Under the pieces are notes generated by a model. That model saw nothing but the letters and a program-made list of their open reading frames with translations, searched no databases and was not told the DNA's origin. A program made the position numbers and the translations under genes. A stretch of DNA of 43,560 nt from an uncultured Spirochaetaceae bacterium (GTDB lineage Bacteria; Spirochaetota; Spirochaetia; Treponematales; Treponemataceae). This document shows, one piece after another, positions 33,644 through 41,354 of the stretch. Within the stretch, counting starts at the first letter, position 1; each line of letters starts with the position of its first letter. The stretch spans positions 1-43,560 of the forward strand of contig CACZYY010000018.1 of the NCBI GenBank assembly GCA_902785455.1, given 5' to 3'.

Positions 33644-36600
33644 TTAAAGGAAGTAGGTTTTCATCTTTCCTTTGCCTTTGACTTCGAGTTCAACGCCCTC
33701 ACTGTACTTAAAGATGTCCTTTGTTTGAGCATGGGTTGTTTCTGTGACGTGGATTTTCATTGCTTCGCCGGTGCTTTCCATTCGGCTTGCAACGTTTACT
33801 GTATCACCCCAGATATCATAGATGAATTTTGACTTTCCGATTACGCCCGCAACAAGGTTTCCAGTGTTGATTCCAAGACGAATCTGCACTTTGACAGGGG
33901 ATGTTTCATTGAAACTTCTGACATCTTCCATGAGTCCTTGTGCAAACTTGACCATGCGGTGTGCTCCATCGTGATCAATTTCATCTGTAAAACCTGTGGC
34001 TGCCATGTAAGCGTCACCAATTGTCTTGATTTTTTCGATTCCTTCACGTTTTGCGCGTTCGTCAAAAAGAGAGACCATTTTGTTCAGCATCGTTACGACT
34101 GCTTCTGCGCTCATTCCGTCACTCATTTTTGTAAAGCCGACAATATCCGTGAACAATACGGTGATATTCGGGAATTTTTTAGCGATTGTCTGGTTTGGAT
34201 GTTCCGTAAGTTCTTTTGCAACTTCTTTTGGAAGAATATTGAGCAAGAGACTTTCCGATTTTTCTTTTTCAAGTTTGAGATCATGTGTTCTTTCTTCGAC
34301 TTTTTGCTCAAGCTCAATTTGATAGCGACGCATTTTACGGATCTTATGAAGGACCATGAGTGCAGAAACCGCAATTGCTATGAGAATTATCAGCGGCCAG
34401 AACCAAATCTGCTGCCAGATATACGGTTTTTTGATAATGATGATCGGTTCTGTCGGTTCGCTTTCAATTTCATCACTGTTTTGTGAGATTACAGTAAATT
34501 CATAAGTGCCAGGCTTTAAGTTTGTGTAAGATACATTTCGTAAATTTGACCAGTCTGAATAATCCTGTTCAAAACCGCTGAGTTTGTATCGGAAACGCAT
34601 CTGGTCCGAAGAAATGAAACTTAAACCTGTGAATTTGATGCTTAGGCGTTTTGCTGACGGCTGGAGAATGATTTTTTCGCCGTGATAATCGGATTTCGTA
34701 TTGTCGATGGAGTATTCCTGGATCTCAATTTTAGGAGCAACCTGATTTTTGCCTGATTTTACCGGGTCGTAAATAGCGAATCCGTCAATCAGAGTGAACC
34801 AAATTCGGCCTAGTGAATCTTGCGTTGAGACTGATGTTGAAGTGATACCGCCAGTGATGAGACCGTCGGAATTTCCATAGAATTTTACCGAAATCTTGTC
34901 TTTCTTGCTGTCGAGTACATCTTCGATTTCTGAAAGATTTACCGAAAGAACGCCCTTGTTGCTTGTCATCCAGATTGTGTGAGTGTAATCGCAGATAATC
35001 TGGAAAATACTGTCTGTTCCCAAGCCGTTCCGTGAGTTAAAATTGAAGAACGTGTTTCTTTCTTCTATAAATTTGGAAATGCCTGTTCCTGTCGTAACCC
35101 AAAGACCGTCACCGATTTTCGAAATCTTGAAGATTACGTTTCCTGCAAGTCCGTCCTCTGTTTTATAGTGCTTTACGATTTCTTTGTCTTTGAGAATGTA
35201 AATTCCGCCACCATCCGTTCCGACCCAAACCTGTCCGGCTTCATCTTCGTAAAGGGCCATGATGAATTCATTTTCGAATCCAGATTCACGCGTGATATTT
35301 ATGATTTTTGAGTCTTCGTGATTTAGGATACTTAGGCCTTGTGTTGTTCCAAAATAATAGTCACCGTTCATTGTTTTGATTGCGACTCTGTTTTTTAGAC
35401 CGGCAAGACCGTCTTTTGTTGTCCAGACTTTTATTTCATCATTTGGAAGAATTCGAATTTGGCTCAAATCGGAATATGCTGAAATCAAAAGCTCGTTGTC
35501 GTAAGTCATTCCTACATGCCGGATTCGTGCACCTTTGCATTTGTCTGTGATTTTGTTTTCAATAAATTTATTGTCTTTGTAGCAGTAAAGACCGTCATCA
35601 GCTCCGAGCCAGGTGACATTGCGGATTTTATCCTCGCAGATTGCATTGATTGCAATTGGCATTGATATTGTGCGGAATTTTCCATGGCTCATTTTTTCGA
35701 TTCCGCCGCGATTGTAAGCTACCCAGATATTGCCTTCCCGGTCTTCAAAAATTTCATTGATATAATCGTCGGGAATTCCGTTGCGCTTGTCATAATAAGT
35801 GTACATTCCGTTGTGAAGGACTGTGATCCCGCTGTCCGATGCGAACCAGTAATCTCCGGCTTTATCTTGAATTATTGAGTTTACGACAGTGCCTTCCGTG
35901 TGGTCATGGCCGATGTCGAAGACTGTTTCTTCTGTATCCTTGATTCTGACAGAATAGTGTGGGGCAACTCCGAACCAGAATGCGCCGCTTTTATCCTGAG
36001 TGACTTCATTTACAGATGGATTTTTGATTTTCGTAATTCCTGTGAAAAGCTCGACTTTTTTGTTTGAATAAACGAAAAGCTCGTTTGCATTTGCTGTTGA
36101 AATCCAGATTCTTCCTGCTGTGTCGCAATAAAGTTTTGAAACCTGAATAGTTTCCTGTCCAAGTTCTTTGAGTCCGTCTGGAATTATAACTTTAGATTCT
36201 GAAGTGAGATAACACAAGCCTGAAGCTGTTCCGAGCCAGATATTTCCATCGTAGTCCTCACAGATTGCACGGACTGAGTTGTGCGGTAGACCGTTTTCGG
36301 TGGAAAATCTTATGATTTCGCCGCTTGGAGCTATGCGGCTTACACCTTCGTCGTTGTGTCCGACCCAGATATTTTCTTTTGAATCCTGAAAAATTGAGCG
36401 TACAGCGACAAAGTCGTATTTTGAGTCAAGATTTCGTGAAAAATTGGCGAATTCAATTCCGTCAAAACGAACGAGACCGTCGTATGTGCCTATATAGATG
36501 TAGCCTTTCTTGTCTTGCATTAAGGCTGTGATTGTCATGCCGGGAAGACCGTCTGCTGTAGTCCATGTCCGGTGAACAAAGTCGTTTAAGAAAGATTGAT

Positions 36601-36685
36601 CAACGTTTCCATTGGCAGCAGACTGTGAAAAAACACTAAAAATAAGAGAAGAAATGAGAAGAAAAACAATGAAGATTTTTTTCAT
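33644..36685 (-). CDS. Beta-propeller sensor (Reg_prop/Y_Y_Y) fused to class III adenylate cyclase
   Basis: 1013 aa. Signal peptide (MKKIFIVFLLISSLIFSVFSQ), then about 14 propeller repeats of Reg_prop type (xxTxxDGLPxxxVxxIxxDxxGxxWxGT; e.g. GYIYIGTYDGL, GNIWLGTASGL, GQVWVGTDGGG) to about residue 660. A Y_Y_Y domain follows (FRYKLSGFEQDYSDWSN, LKPGTYEFTV), one membrane span (about 755-775), a coiled coil, and a class III cyclase domain (about 820-1010). Metal Asp residues are in LFTDIVGFT and KTIGDAYMA; the Lys and YDIWGDTVNVASRME segment suit ATP. So a periplasmic ligand, possibly a carbohydrate breakdown product, should control cAMP. The second of two close ATGs is preferred because a TACAAT box ends 8 nt upstream of it, leaving the first outside the transcript. 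Confidence 0.9.
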   Translation of the reverse strand: MKKIFIVFLLISSLIFSVFSQSAANGNVDQSFLNDFVHRTWTTADGLPGMTITALMQDKKGYIYIGTYDGLVRFDGIEFANFSRNLDSKYDFVAVRSIFQDSKENIWVGHNDEGVSRIAPSGEIIRFSTENGLPHNSVRAICEDYDGNIWLGTASGLCYLTSESKVIIPDGLKELGQETIQVSKLYCDTAGRIWISTANANELFVYSNKKVELFTGITKIKNPSVNEVTQDKSGAFWFGVAPHYSVRIKDTEETVFDIGHDHTEGTVVNSIIQDKAGDYWFASDSGITVLHNGMYTYYDKRNGIPDDYINEIFEDREGNIWVAYNRGGIEKMSHGKFRTISMPIAINAICEDKIRNVTWLGADDGLYCYKDNKFIENKITDKCKGARIRHVGMTYDNELLISAYSDLSQIRILPNDEIKVWTTKDGLAGLKNRVAIKTMNGDYYFGTTQGLSILNHEDSKIINITRESGFENEFIMALYEDEAGQVWVGTDGGGIYILKDKEIVKHYKTEDGLAGNVIFKISKIGDGLWVTTGTGISKFIEERNTFFNFNSRNGLGTDSIFQIICDYTHTIWMTSNKGVLSVNLSEIEDVLDSKKDKISVKFYGNSDGLITGGITSTSVSTQDSLGRIWFTLIDGFAIYDPVKSGKNQVAPKIEIQEYSIDNTKSDYHGEKIILQPSAKRLSIKFTGLSFISSDQMRFRYKLSGFEQDYSDWSNLRNVSYTNLKPGTYEFTVISQNSDEIESEPTEPIIIIKKPYIWQQIWFWPLIILIAIAVSALMVLHKIRKMRRYQIELEQKVEERTHDLKLEKEKSESLLLNILPKEVAKELTEHPNQTIAKKFPNITVLFTDIVGFTKMSDGMSAEAVVTMLNKMVSLFDERAKREGIEKIKTIGDAYMAATGFTDEIDHDGAHRMVKFAQGLMEDVRSFNETSPVKVQIRLGINTGNLVAGVIGKSKFIYDIWGDTVNVASRMESTGEAMKIHVTETTHAQTKDIFKYSEGVELEVKGKGKMKTYFL

Positions 36686-36693
36686 ATTCATTA

Positions 36694-36722
36694 ATTGTAA
36701 CTTAAAGACTTAATTGGCGCAA
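36694..36722 (-). promoter_or_regulatory. Promoter of the sensor-cyclase gene, leaderless arrangement
   Basis: On the minus strand TTGCGC, 17 nt, TACAAT. The expected transcription start is about 2 nt before the ATG at 36685. No Shine-Dalgarno sequence is present. Confidence 0.6.
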
Positions 36723-36735
36723 GATTTTTTTTATT

Positions 36736-36829
36736 GCCACACTGATTCGATTTTGCTACGCAAAATCATGAAAATGAATTTTTAATTTCCATTTAAAGAG
36801 ATTCCGTAGGAATCTCGAATCTGTGTGGC
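36736..36829. repeat. Nested palindrome between divergent cyclase and trpB2 genes
   Basis: Outer arms GCCACAC-T-GATTCG and CGAATC-T-GTGTGGC enclose two hairpins: GATTTTG-CTA-CGCAAAATC-like (TTTTGCTACGCAAAA) and GAGATTCC-GTA-GGAATCTC. Unlike the other nested palindromes it lies between gene starts, so it could be a regulatory site or simply an insertion of the same module family. Confidence 0.75.
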
Positions 36830-36846
36830 ATTATTTTTTCTTTTCC

Positions 36847-36875
36847 TTGCATGTTTTGATTTTTGCCTATATAAT
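36847..36875 (+). promoter_or_regulatory. Sigma-70 promoter of trpB2
   Basis: TTGCAT, 17 nt, TATAAT, followed by a leader of about 35 nt that carries GGAG 6 nt before the ATG at 36917. Confidence 0.7.
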
Positions 36876-36916
36876 GTTTCTATAAATAATAACATATTGC
36901 AACTTTGGAGAATCAA

Positions 36917-38284
36917 ATGTCTGAAAAAATCCCTTACAAAATTTATCTTTCTGAAAATGAACTCCCAACATCATGGTATAACGTTCGTGCTGACATGAAG
37001 AACAAGCCGGCACCTCTTTTGAATCCTGCCACTGGAAAGCCTTGCACTGCCGAAGAGCTTTCTCATGTATTTTGCGACGAGCTTGTAAAGCAGGAACTTG
37101 ACGATACAACTGCAAATATCCCTATTCCGGTTGAAATCCGTGAATTCTACAAAATGTACCGTCCGGCTCCACTTGTCCGTGCATATTGCCTTGAGAAAAA
37201 GCTCGGCACTCCTGCAAAAATCTACTATAAATTCGAAGGAAACAACACTAGCGGAAGCCACAAACTCAATTCAGCAATTGCTCAGGCTTATTATGCCAAA
37301 AAACAGGGCTTAAAAGGCGTTACCACTGAGACCGGTGCTGGTCAGTGGGGAACAGCACTCTCAATGGCCTGCTCATACTTTGATTTGGACTGCCAGGTTT
37401 ACATGGTAAAAGTCAGCTACGAGCAGAAGCCGTTCCGTCGCGAAGTTATTCGCACTTACGGAGCCAAAATCACTCCTTCTCCAAGTGATACAACCGAAGT
37501 CGGCCGAAAAATCCTTGCAGAATTCCCCGGCACTGGCGGAAGCTTGGGCTGTGCAATCAGTGAGGCAGTGGAGGCCGCAACAAAACAGGAAGGCTACCGC
37601 TATGTTCTCGGAAGCGTTCTCAATCAGGTTCTCCTGCATCAGACCGTAATCGGCCTGGAGACAATGACCGCAATGGACAAATACGGAATCAAGCCGGACG
37701 TAATCATCGGCTGTGCGGGAGGCGGCTCAAACCTTGGCGGATTGATTTCTCCTTTCATGGGGCGAAAATTGCGCGGCGAGGCTGACTATCAGTTTATCGC
37801 AGTAGAGCCTGTAAGCTGTCCTTCTCTCACACGCGGCTCTTATGTCTACGACTTCTGCGACACGGGCCATGTTTGTCCGCTTGCCAAAATGTACACTCTC
37901 GGAAGCGAATTCATGCCGTCTCCGAACCATGCCGGCGGATTGCGCTATCACGGAATGAGCTCAATTCTTTCTCAGCTTTACGATGACAAGCTCATGGAGG
38001 CCCGCTCTGTTGAGCAGACATCTGTATTTAAGGCTGCACAGGAGTTTGCAAGGGTAGAAGGCATTCTTCCGGCACCAGAGTCAAGCCATGCAATCAAGGT
38101 TGCGATTGACGAGGCTCTCAAATGCAAGGAAACTGGCGAAGAAAAGACAATTCTCTTCGGTCTTACAGGAACAGGATACTTCGACATGTACGCTTACAAG
38201 GCTTTCAACGACGGCACAATGAGCGATTACATTCCGACAGACGATGAGATTGCAAAATCACTCGCCAAAACTCCAAAAATCTAG
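36917..38284 (+). CDS. trpB: Tryptophan synthase beta chain, TrpB2 type
   Basis: 455 aa PLP enzyme that joins indole and serine to make tryptophan. The long N-terminal extension (YKIYLSENELPTSWYNVRAD) and length mark the TrpB2 subclass, which generally works without a standard TrpA. The PLP Lys is in SGSHKLNSA (about residue 112) and the phosphate loop is CAGGGSNLGGL; TETGAGQWGTA is also typical. The ATG giving MSEKIPYK is used because of GGAG 6 nt upstream; an in-frame TTG four codons earlier is less likely. No other trp gene is in the window, so indole salvage is a reasonable inference. A lipoprotein gene follows at 12 bp. Confidence 0.93.
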   Translation: MSEKIPYKIYLSENELPTSWYNVRADMKNKPAPLLNPATGKPCTAEELSHVFCDELVKQELDDTTANIPIPVEIREFYKMYRPAPLVRAYCLEKKLGTPAKIYYKFEGNNTSGSHKLNSAIAQAYYAKKQGLKGVTTETGAGQWGTALSMACSYFDLDCQVYMVKVSYEQKPFRREVIRTYGAKITPSPSDTTEVGRKILAEFPGTGGSLGCAISEAVEAATKQEGYRYVLGSVLNQVLLHQTVIGLETMTAMDKYGIKPDVIIGCAGGGSNLGGLISPFMGRKLRGEADYQFIAVEPVSCPSLTRGSYVYDFCDTGHVCPLAKMYTLGSEFMPSPNHAGGLRYHGMSSILSQLYDDKLMEARSVEQTSVFKAAQEFARVEGILPAPESSHAIKVAIDEALKCKETGEEKTILFGLTGTGYFDMYAYKAFNDGTMSDYIPTDDEIAKSLAKTPKI

Positions 38285-38296
38285 TATTCTGACTGC

Positions 38297-38923
38297 ATGA
38301 ATAACAGAAGAAGCAGGATAATTTCTCGTTCTTTTAGAAAATTTTTCTCACTTTTTATAGTGTCTGCCTGCTTCTTTCTATTTTCATGCACTTCCACAAG
38401 AATTGATTTTTCAGAATGGAAGCCAGCATCGAATCTTTCAGACGTATATGGAACATGGTTTTCATCAAAAGGCGAATACTGCTATCCATTTGTAGTTGAT
38501 GGTAAAAAATACATGAGGTATGCCTCAGCAAAATCAGATGACACAGAGTTGTGGAATAATTTTGCCCTATCAAAAAATATGGATTTGTCAGATTTGTGGC
38601 AAAAACGTTTTGTCTATGCCCCTTATATTTATTCAAAAGCACAAACGCTGGAAAGAATTCCTGATTCCGATGAGAATGATATTCAGTCTGGTCGTAAATT
38701 TTTTATAAGTGACGAAAAAATCTATTCTCGTGTAGAAATTTTAATTCCAGAAAGGCTTGTTGCCATCAATCTCAATTTTTTTGTTCTCCGTAAGGACGGA
38801 AAAGCCCTCAAAGAGCAGAACGTTTTTTATCTTGCATCAAATAAATTCCCCGACATAAAATCAGATGATATTCTTTATTTTAAAATTGGCGAAAATATTG
38901 CAAGGGAGAAGGCAAAAGACTGA
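38297..38923 (+). CDS. Lipoprotein of unknown function
   Basis: 208 aa. A long basic n-region (NNRRSRIISRSFRK) precedes a hydrophobic core and lipobox LFSCTS (Cys at about residue 31). The mature part is probably beta-rich, with a lipocalin-like opening (DVYGTWFSSKGEYCYPFVVDGKKYMRY), but no family is recognised. It begins 12 bp after trpB2 without a clear ribosome binding site and ends in TGATG, sharing bases with the start of the patatin gene. Close coupling to the phospholipase suggests a partner or chaperone-like role; this is inference. Confidence 0.72.
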   Translation: MNNRRSRIISRSFRKFFSLFIVSACFFLFSCTSTRIDFSEWKPASNLSDVYGTWFSSKGEYCYPFVVDGKKYMRYASAKSDDTELWNNFALSKNMDLSDLWQKRFVYAPYIYSKAQTLERIPDSDENDIQSGRKFFISDEKIYSRVEILIPERLVAINLNFFVLRKDGKALKEQNVFYLASNKFPDIKSDDILYFKIGENIAREKAKD

Positions 38924-39828
38924 TGCTAAAAAAATTTGCGTTTCTATTGATTTTTCTTTTTTCTGCATTTTTTGCTTTTTCACAGGAGTATGCCGTTGTC
39001 TTGGCAGGCGGTGGTGGAAAGGGGGCATATCAGGTTGGTGTATGGAAAGCTCTTAATGAATACGGAATTGCCCAAAAGGTGAGTGTGATTTCAGGCGCAA
39101 GCGTAGGTGGTCTTAATGCGGCTTTGTTTTCAGTTTCATCAGTGACAGAGGCTGAAAATATCTGGAAAGAGCAGGTGAGCAAAAAACTTACAAAAGATTC
39201 CAATTTGATTTCTCAGGAAGGGCTTTCTGAACTTCTGGACACGATTCCGATTGAAAATTTATATGATTCTTCCGTTCAGGTTTATGTTTGTGCTGTTCGC
39301 GACAGGCTTAAAGTCCTAAAGTTTATCAAATCGACAATTCTTGGTTCTGGAGTTGGAAAGCACACTTATTATTTTAACCTGAACAAAGATGAAAAGGAAG
39401 ACATAAAAGCAAAACTTCTTGCTACTTCTGCATTTCCGGTTATCTGCGATTCAGTATTTGTAAATGACGGTGATGGAGGTCACAATTATTCTGACGGCGG
39501 TGAAGAGAGCGTGGGCGGCGATAACCTTCCGATTAAGCCAATTGTCGAGAAGTACCCCGAAATCAAGAATATTATCGTTGTTTATCTTTCTGACAAAGAT
39601 CATGTAACAAGGCGGATTCGTGCAAAAGACTATGACAATCTTAATATAATCGAGCTTTTTCCAAGCATAGACATTGACGGTGATGGATTTTTTGAAAGTA
39701 TTTTGGATGGTACGGCTAATTTCAGTGAGGCTAGGATAAATCTTTTAATAAAAAAGGGGTATGAGGATACAGTTGATTATTTACAGAGACGGAAAATATA
39801 TCCTGTGTCAAATTACTGGTTCAAATAA
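38923..39828 (+). CDS. Secreted patatin-like phospholipase
   Basis: 301 aa serine lipid acyl hydrolase. A cleavable signal peptide (MLKKFAFLLIFLFSAFFAFSQ) puts it in the periplasm or outside. The catalytic dyad is visible: oxyanion loop GGGGKGAYQVGVW, nucleophile Ser in GASVGG (about residue 62) and Asp in YSDGGEE. ATSAFPVICDSVFV is the usual segment before the Asp motif. Shorter than plant patatin but normal for bacterial members, and no C-terminal barrel is present. The ATG overlaps the stop of the upstream lipoprotein (TGATG), indicating translational coupling. Could act on host or self lipids; target unknown. Confidence 0.9.
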   Translation: MLKKFAFLLIFLFSAFFAFSQEYAVVLAGGGGKGAYQVGVWKALNEYGIAQKVSVISGASVGGLNAALFSVSSVTEAENIWKEQVSKKLTKDSNLISQEGLSELLDTIPIENLYDSSVQVYVCAVRDRLKVLKFIKSTILGSGVGKHTYYFNLNKDEKEDIKAKLLATSAFPVICDSVFVNDGDGGHNYSDGGEESVGGDNLPIKPIVEKYPEIKNIIVVYLSDKDHVTRRIRAKDYDNLNIIELFPSIDIDGDGFFESILDGTANFSEARINLLIKKGYEDTVDYLQRRKIYPVSNYWFK

Positions 39829-39851
39829 ACTATGCTAGCTTCAGGGCTTCA

Positions 39852-40100
39852 GCATTTTAATCGATTTAATATTGAAAATGGCGTGAAGGAGCGAAATGGC
39901 TTACGGAAACACTCGTTTTGTGCTGCCGCGAGGGCGGCAACCGTATATAGTTACAAGCACAAAACGCGTGTAGCATGCTAGCAGGCCTTCACAGCATAGC
40001 TGTTCGGAGAGTCACTCAAAACCTGTCTCACAGGTTTTGACGGCTACGCCGTCGTTCCCTAGCTTCCGATAAGCCGTTTTCACGACTGGAAGCCATTTTT
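39852..40100 (-). repeat. Dispersed palindromic repeat, copy C (with 90-bp hairpin insert)
   Basis: Most complete copy, between the convergent patatin and AI-2E genes; it fills most of this 321-bp gap, in which no gene is seen. Stems: AAAATGGC (39875-39882) with GCCATTTT (40092-40099); GGCTTA-CGGAA with TTCCG-a-TAAGCC; ACACTCGTTTTGTGCT (39909-39924) with AGCACAAAACGCGTGT (39956-39971); GCCGC/GCGGC inside. Compared with copy B it has an insert at about 39981-40065 made of three hairpins: ACAGC-ATA-GCTGT, AAAACCTGT-CTC-ACAGGTTTT and GACGGC-TAC-GCCGTC. Its left flank resembles copies A and D. Confidence 0.85.
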
Positions 40101-40149
40101 AACAGCAAAAGCTTTTATAATGTGGAGCCTTGGTGCTGGCTCTTCTTGC

Positions 40150-41244
40150 CTAGCAATTTTTTCCGTTTCCCAGGAGTGTTCCAATCGGGCGCAAAACCTG
40201 AATGTTCTCACAGAAAATTTTGATGATTACCATGAGTGGAACTGCTACGATTAAGCCTAGAAATCCCCAGAGCCAGCCCCATAGTGAAAGACTTACGAGA
40301 ATCATGAAAGGCGAGATCCCCAAGTTTTCACCCTCGATTCTTGGTTCGACCACATTTCCCAAAAATACATTCATCACGAGAACTGAAATTGCGATAAAAA
40401 TAACTGGGAAAGGCGAAGGATAGCATTGTAGAAATGCAAAAACAGTGGTGATTGCCCAGGAAATGATTGAGCCGAACGTGGGGACAAAATTGAGTACAAA
40501 AGCAAGAAAAGCCCATACGAGCGGAAAGTCAACGCCTGCAATAAGACAGAATATGAATACGAAAATTCCTGTCAAAAGCGAAATGAAAAACTTGATTGAT
40601 ATGTAATGCGTAGTGTCGCGCGCAACCCTGTTCATAATGTCATGAATTTTTGTGCTGCTGTGATCTGAAAAGGCTGCATAAACCTTTTTTTTGGTGAAAT
40701 TAATTTCCAAAAGAAGAAAAATCGATAGAAGAAGAATCAAAAAAGTGCTTTTTGTAAAAGAAAGCAGAAAATTTGTAAAGTTTAAGGCAAAGTTCCTGAG
40801 TAGGGGAACGATATTTAGCTGGGAACTCAGATTTTCAAGCAATGTCTGGTCTTTATTGAAATCGAAGAAGAAATTTAAAAGACCTGAATCCTGATTTTTG
40901 TCAAATCCCGCCTGCATTGTATGGTAAATCATTCGGAAACGTTCTTCATATTTGGGAAACGAATCAAGAATTGACATAAAACTTGACGTGAGAATATTTC
41001 CAAGAACAAGGAAAACAATGGTGAACAGTGCGTATACGATTAAAATCCCTAAAAGCCAGGGAATCTTGAATTTGGTGTTGAGTCTTTTGACGAATGGATA
41101 GAAAACTGCCGCCAAAAGAACAGCCAGAATAACGGGCTTGAGAAAACTTTCGAGAATCTTAAGCATAGAGCCTGCTAAGATAACGCTCATGAATATGAGA
41201 AGGTAAAAGATTCCCCGTAAAAGCCTGTTTTCTGGATTAAGCAT
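40150..41244 (-). CDS. AI-2E family transporter (PerM/UPF0118)
   Basis: 364 aa inner-membrane protein of the PerM/UPF0118 family, whose members export autoinducer-2 or act as small-ion antiporters. About eight membrane spans are arranged as 2-3 N-terminal, a loop with the helical segment about residues 95-150, and a C-terminal cluster with the family motifs LVWAFLAFVLNFVPTFGSI and PRIEGENLGISPFMILVSL. The start is the ATG giving MLNPENRLL; an in-frame TTG four codons upstream is less likely. No clear ribosome binding site is seen. It lies downstream of serS, separated by two hairpins. Confidence 0.9.
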   Translation of the reverse strand: MLNPENRLLRGIFYLLIFMSVILAGSMLKILESFLKPVILAVLLAAVFYPFVKRLNTKFKIPWLLGILIVYALFTIVFLVLGNILTSSFMSILDSFPKYEERFRMIYHTMQAGFDKNQDSGLLNFFFDFNKDQTLLENLSSQLNIVPLLRNFALNFTNFLLSFTKSTFLILLLSIFLLLEINFTKKKVYAAFSDHSSTKIHDIMNRVARDTTHYISIKFFISLLTGIFVFIFCLIAGVDFPLVWAFLAFVLNFVPTFGSIISWAITTVFAFLQCYPSPFPVIFIAISVLVMNVFLGNVVEPRIEGENLGISPFMILVSLSLWGWLWGFLGLIVAVPLMVIIKIFCENIQVLRPIGTLLGNGKNC

Positions 41245-41261
41245 GTTTGATACCAATAATG

Positions 41262-41316
41262 CCCTGCACGGATGCAGGGTAAAAGCAAATAGAGAATTTT
41301 CGGAACGAAAATTCTC
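41262..41316 (-). terminator. Two perfect hairpins after serS
   Basis: CCCTGCA-CGGA-TGCAGGG (41262-41279) and GAGAATTTTCG-GAA-CGAAAATTCTC (41292-41316) lie in the 98-bp gap between serS and the AI-2E gene. The second has an 11-bp perfect stem. A terminator or processing role for serS mRNA is inferred. Confidence 0.65.
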
Positions 41317-41354
41317 ATACGAATCACGAAATCAATGGATGGATTTAGTGTTCG

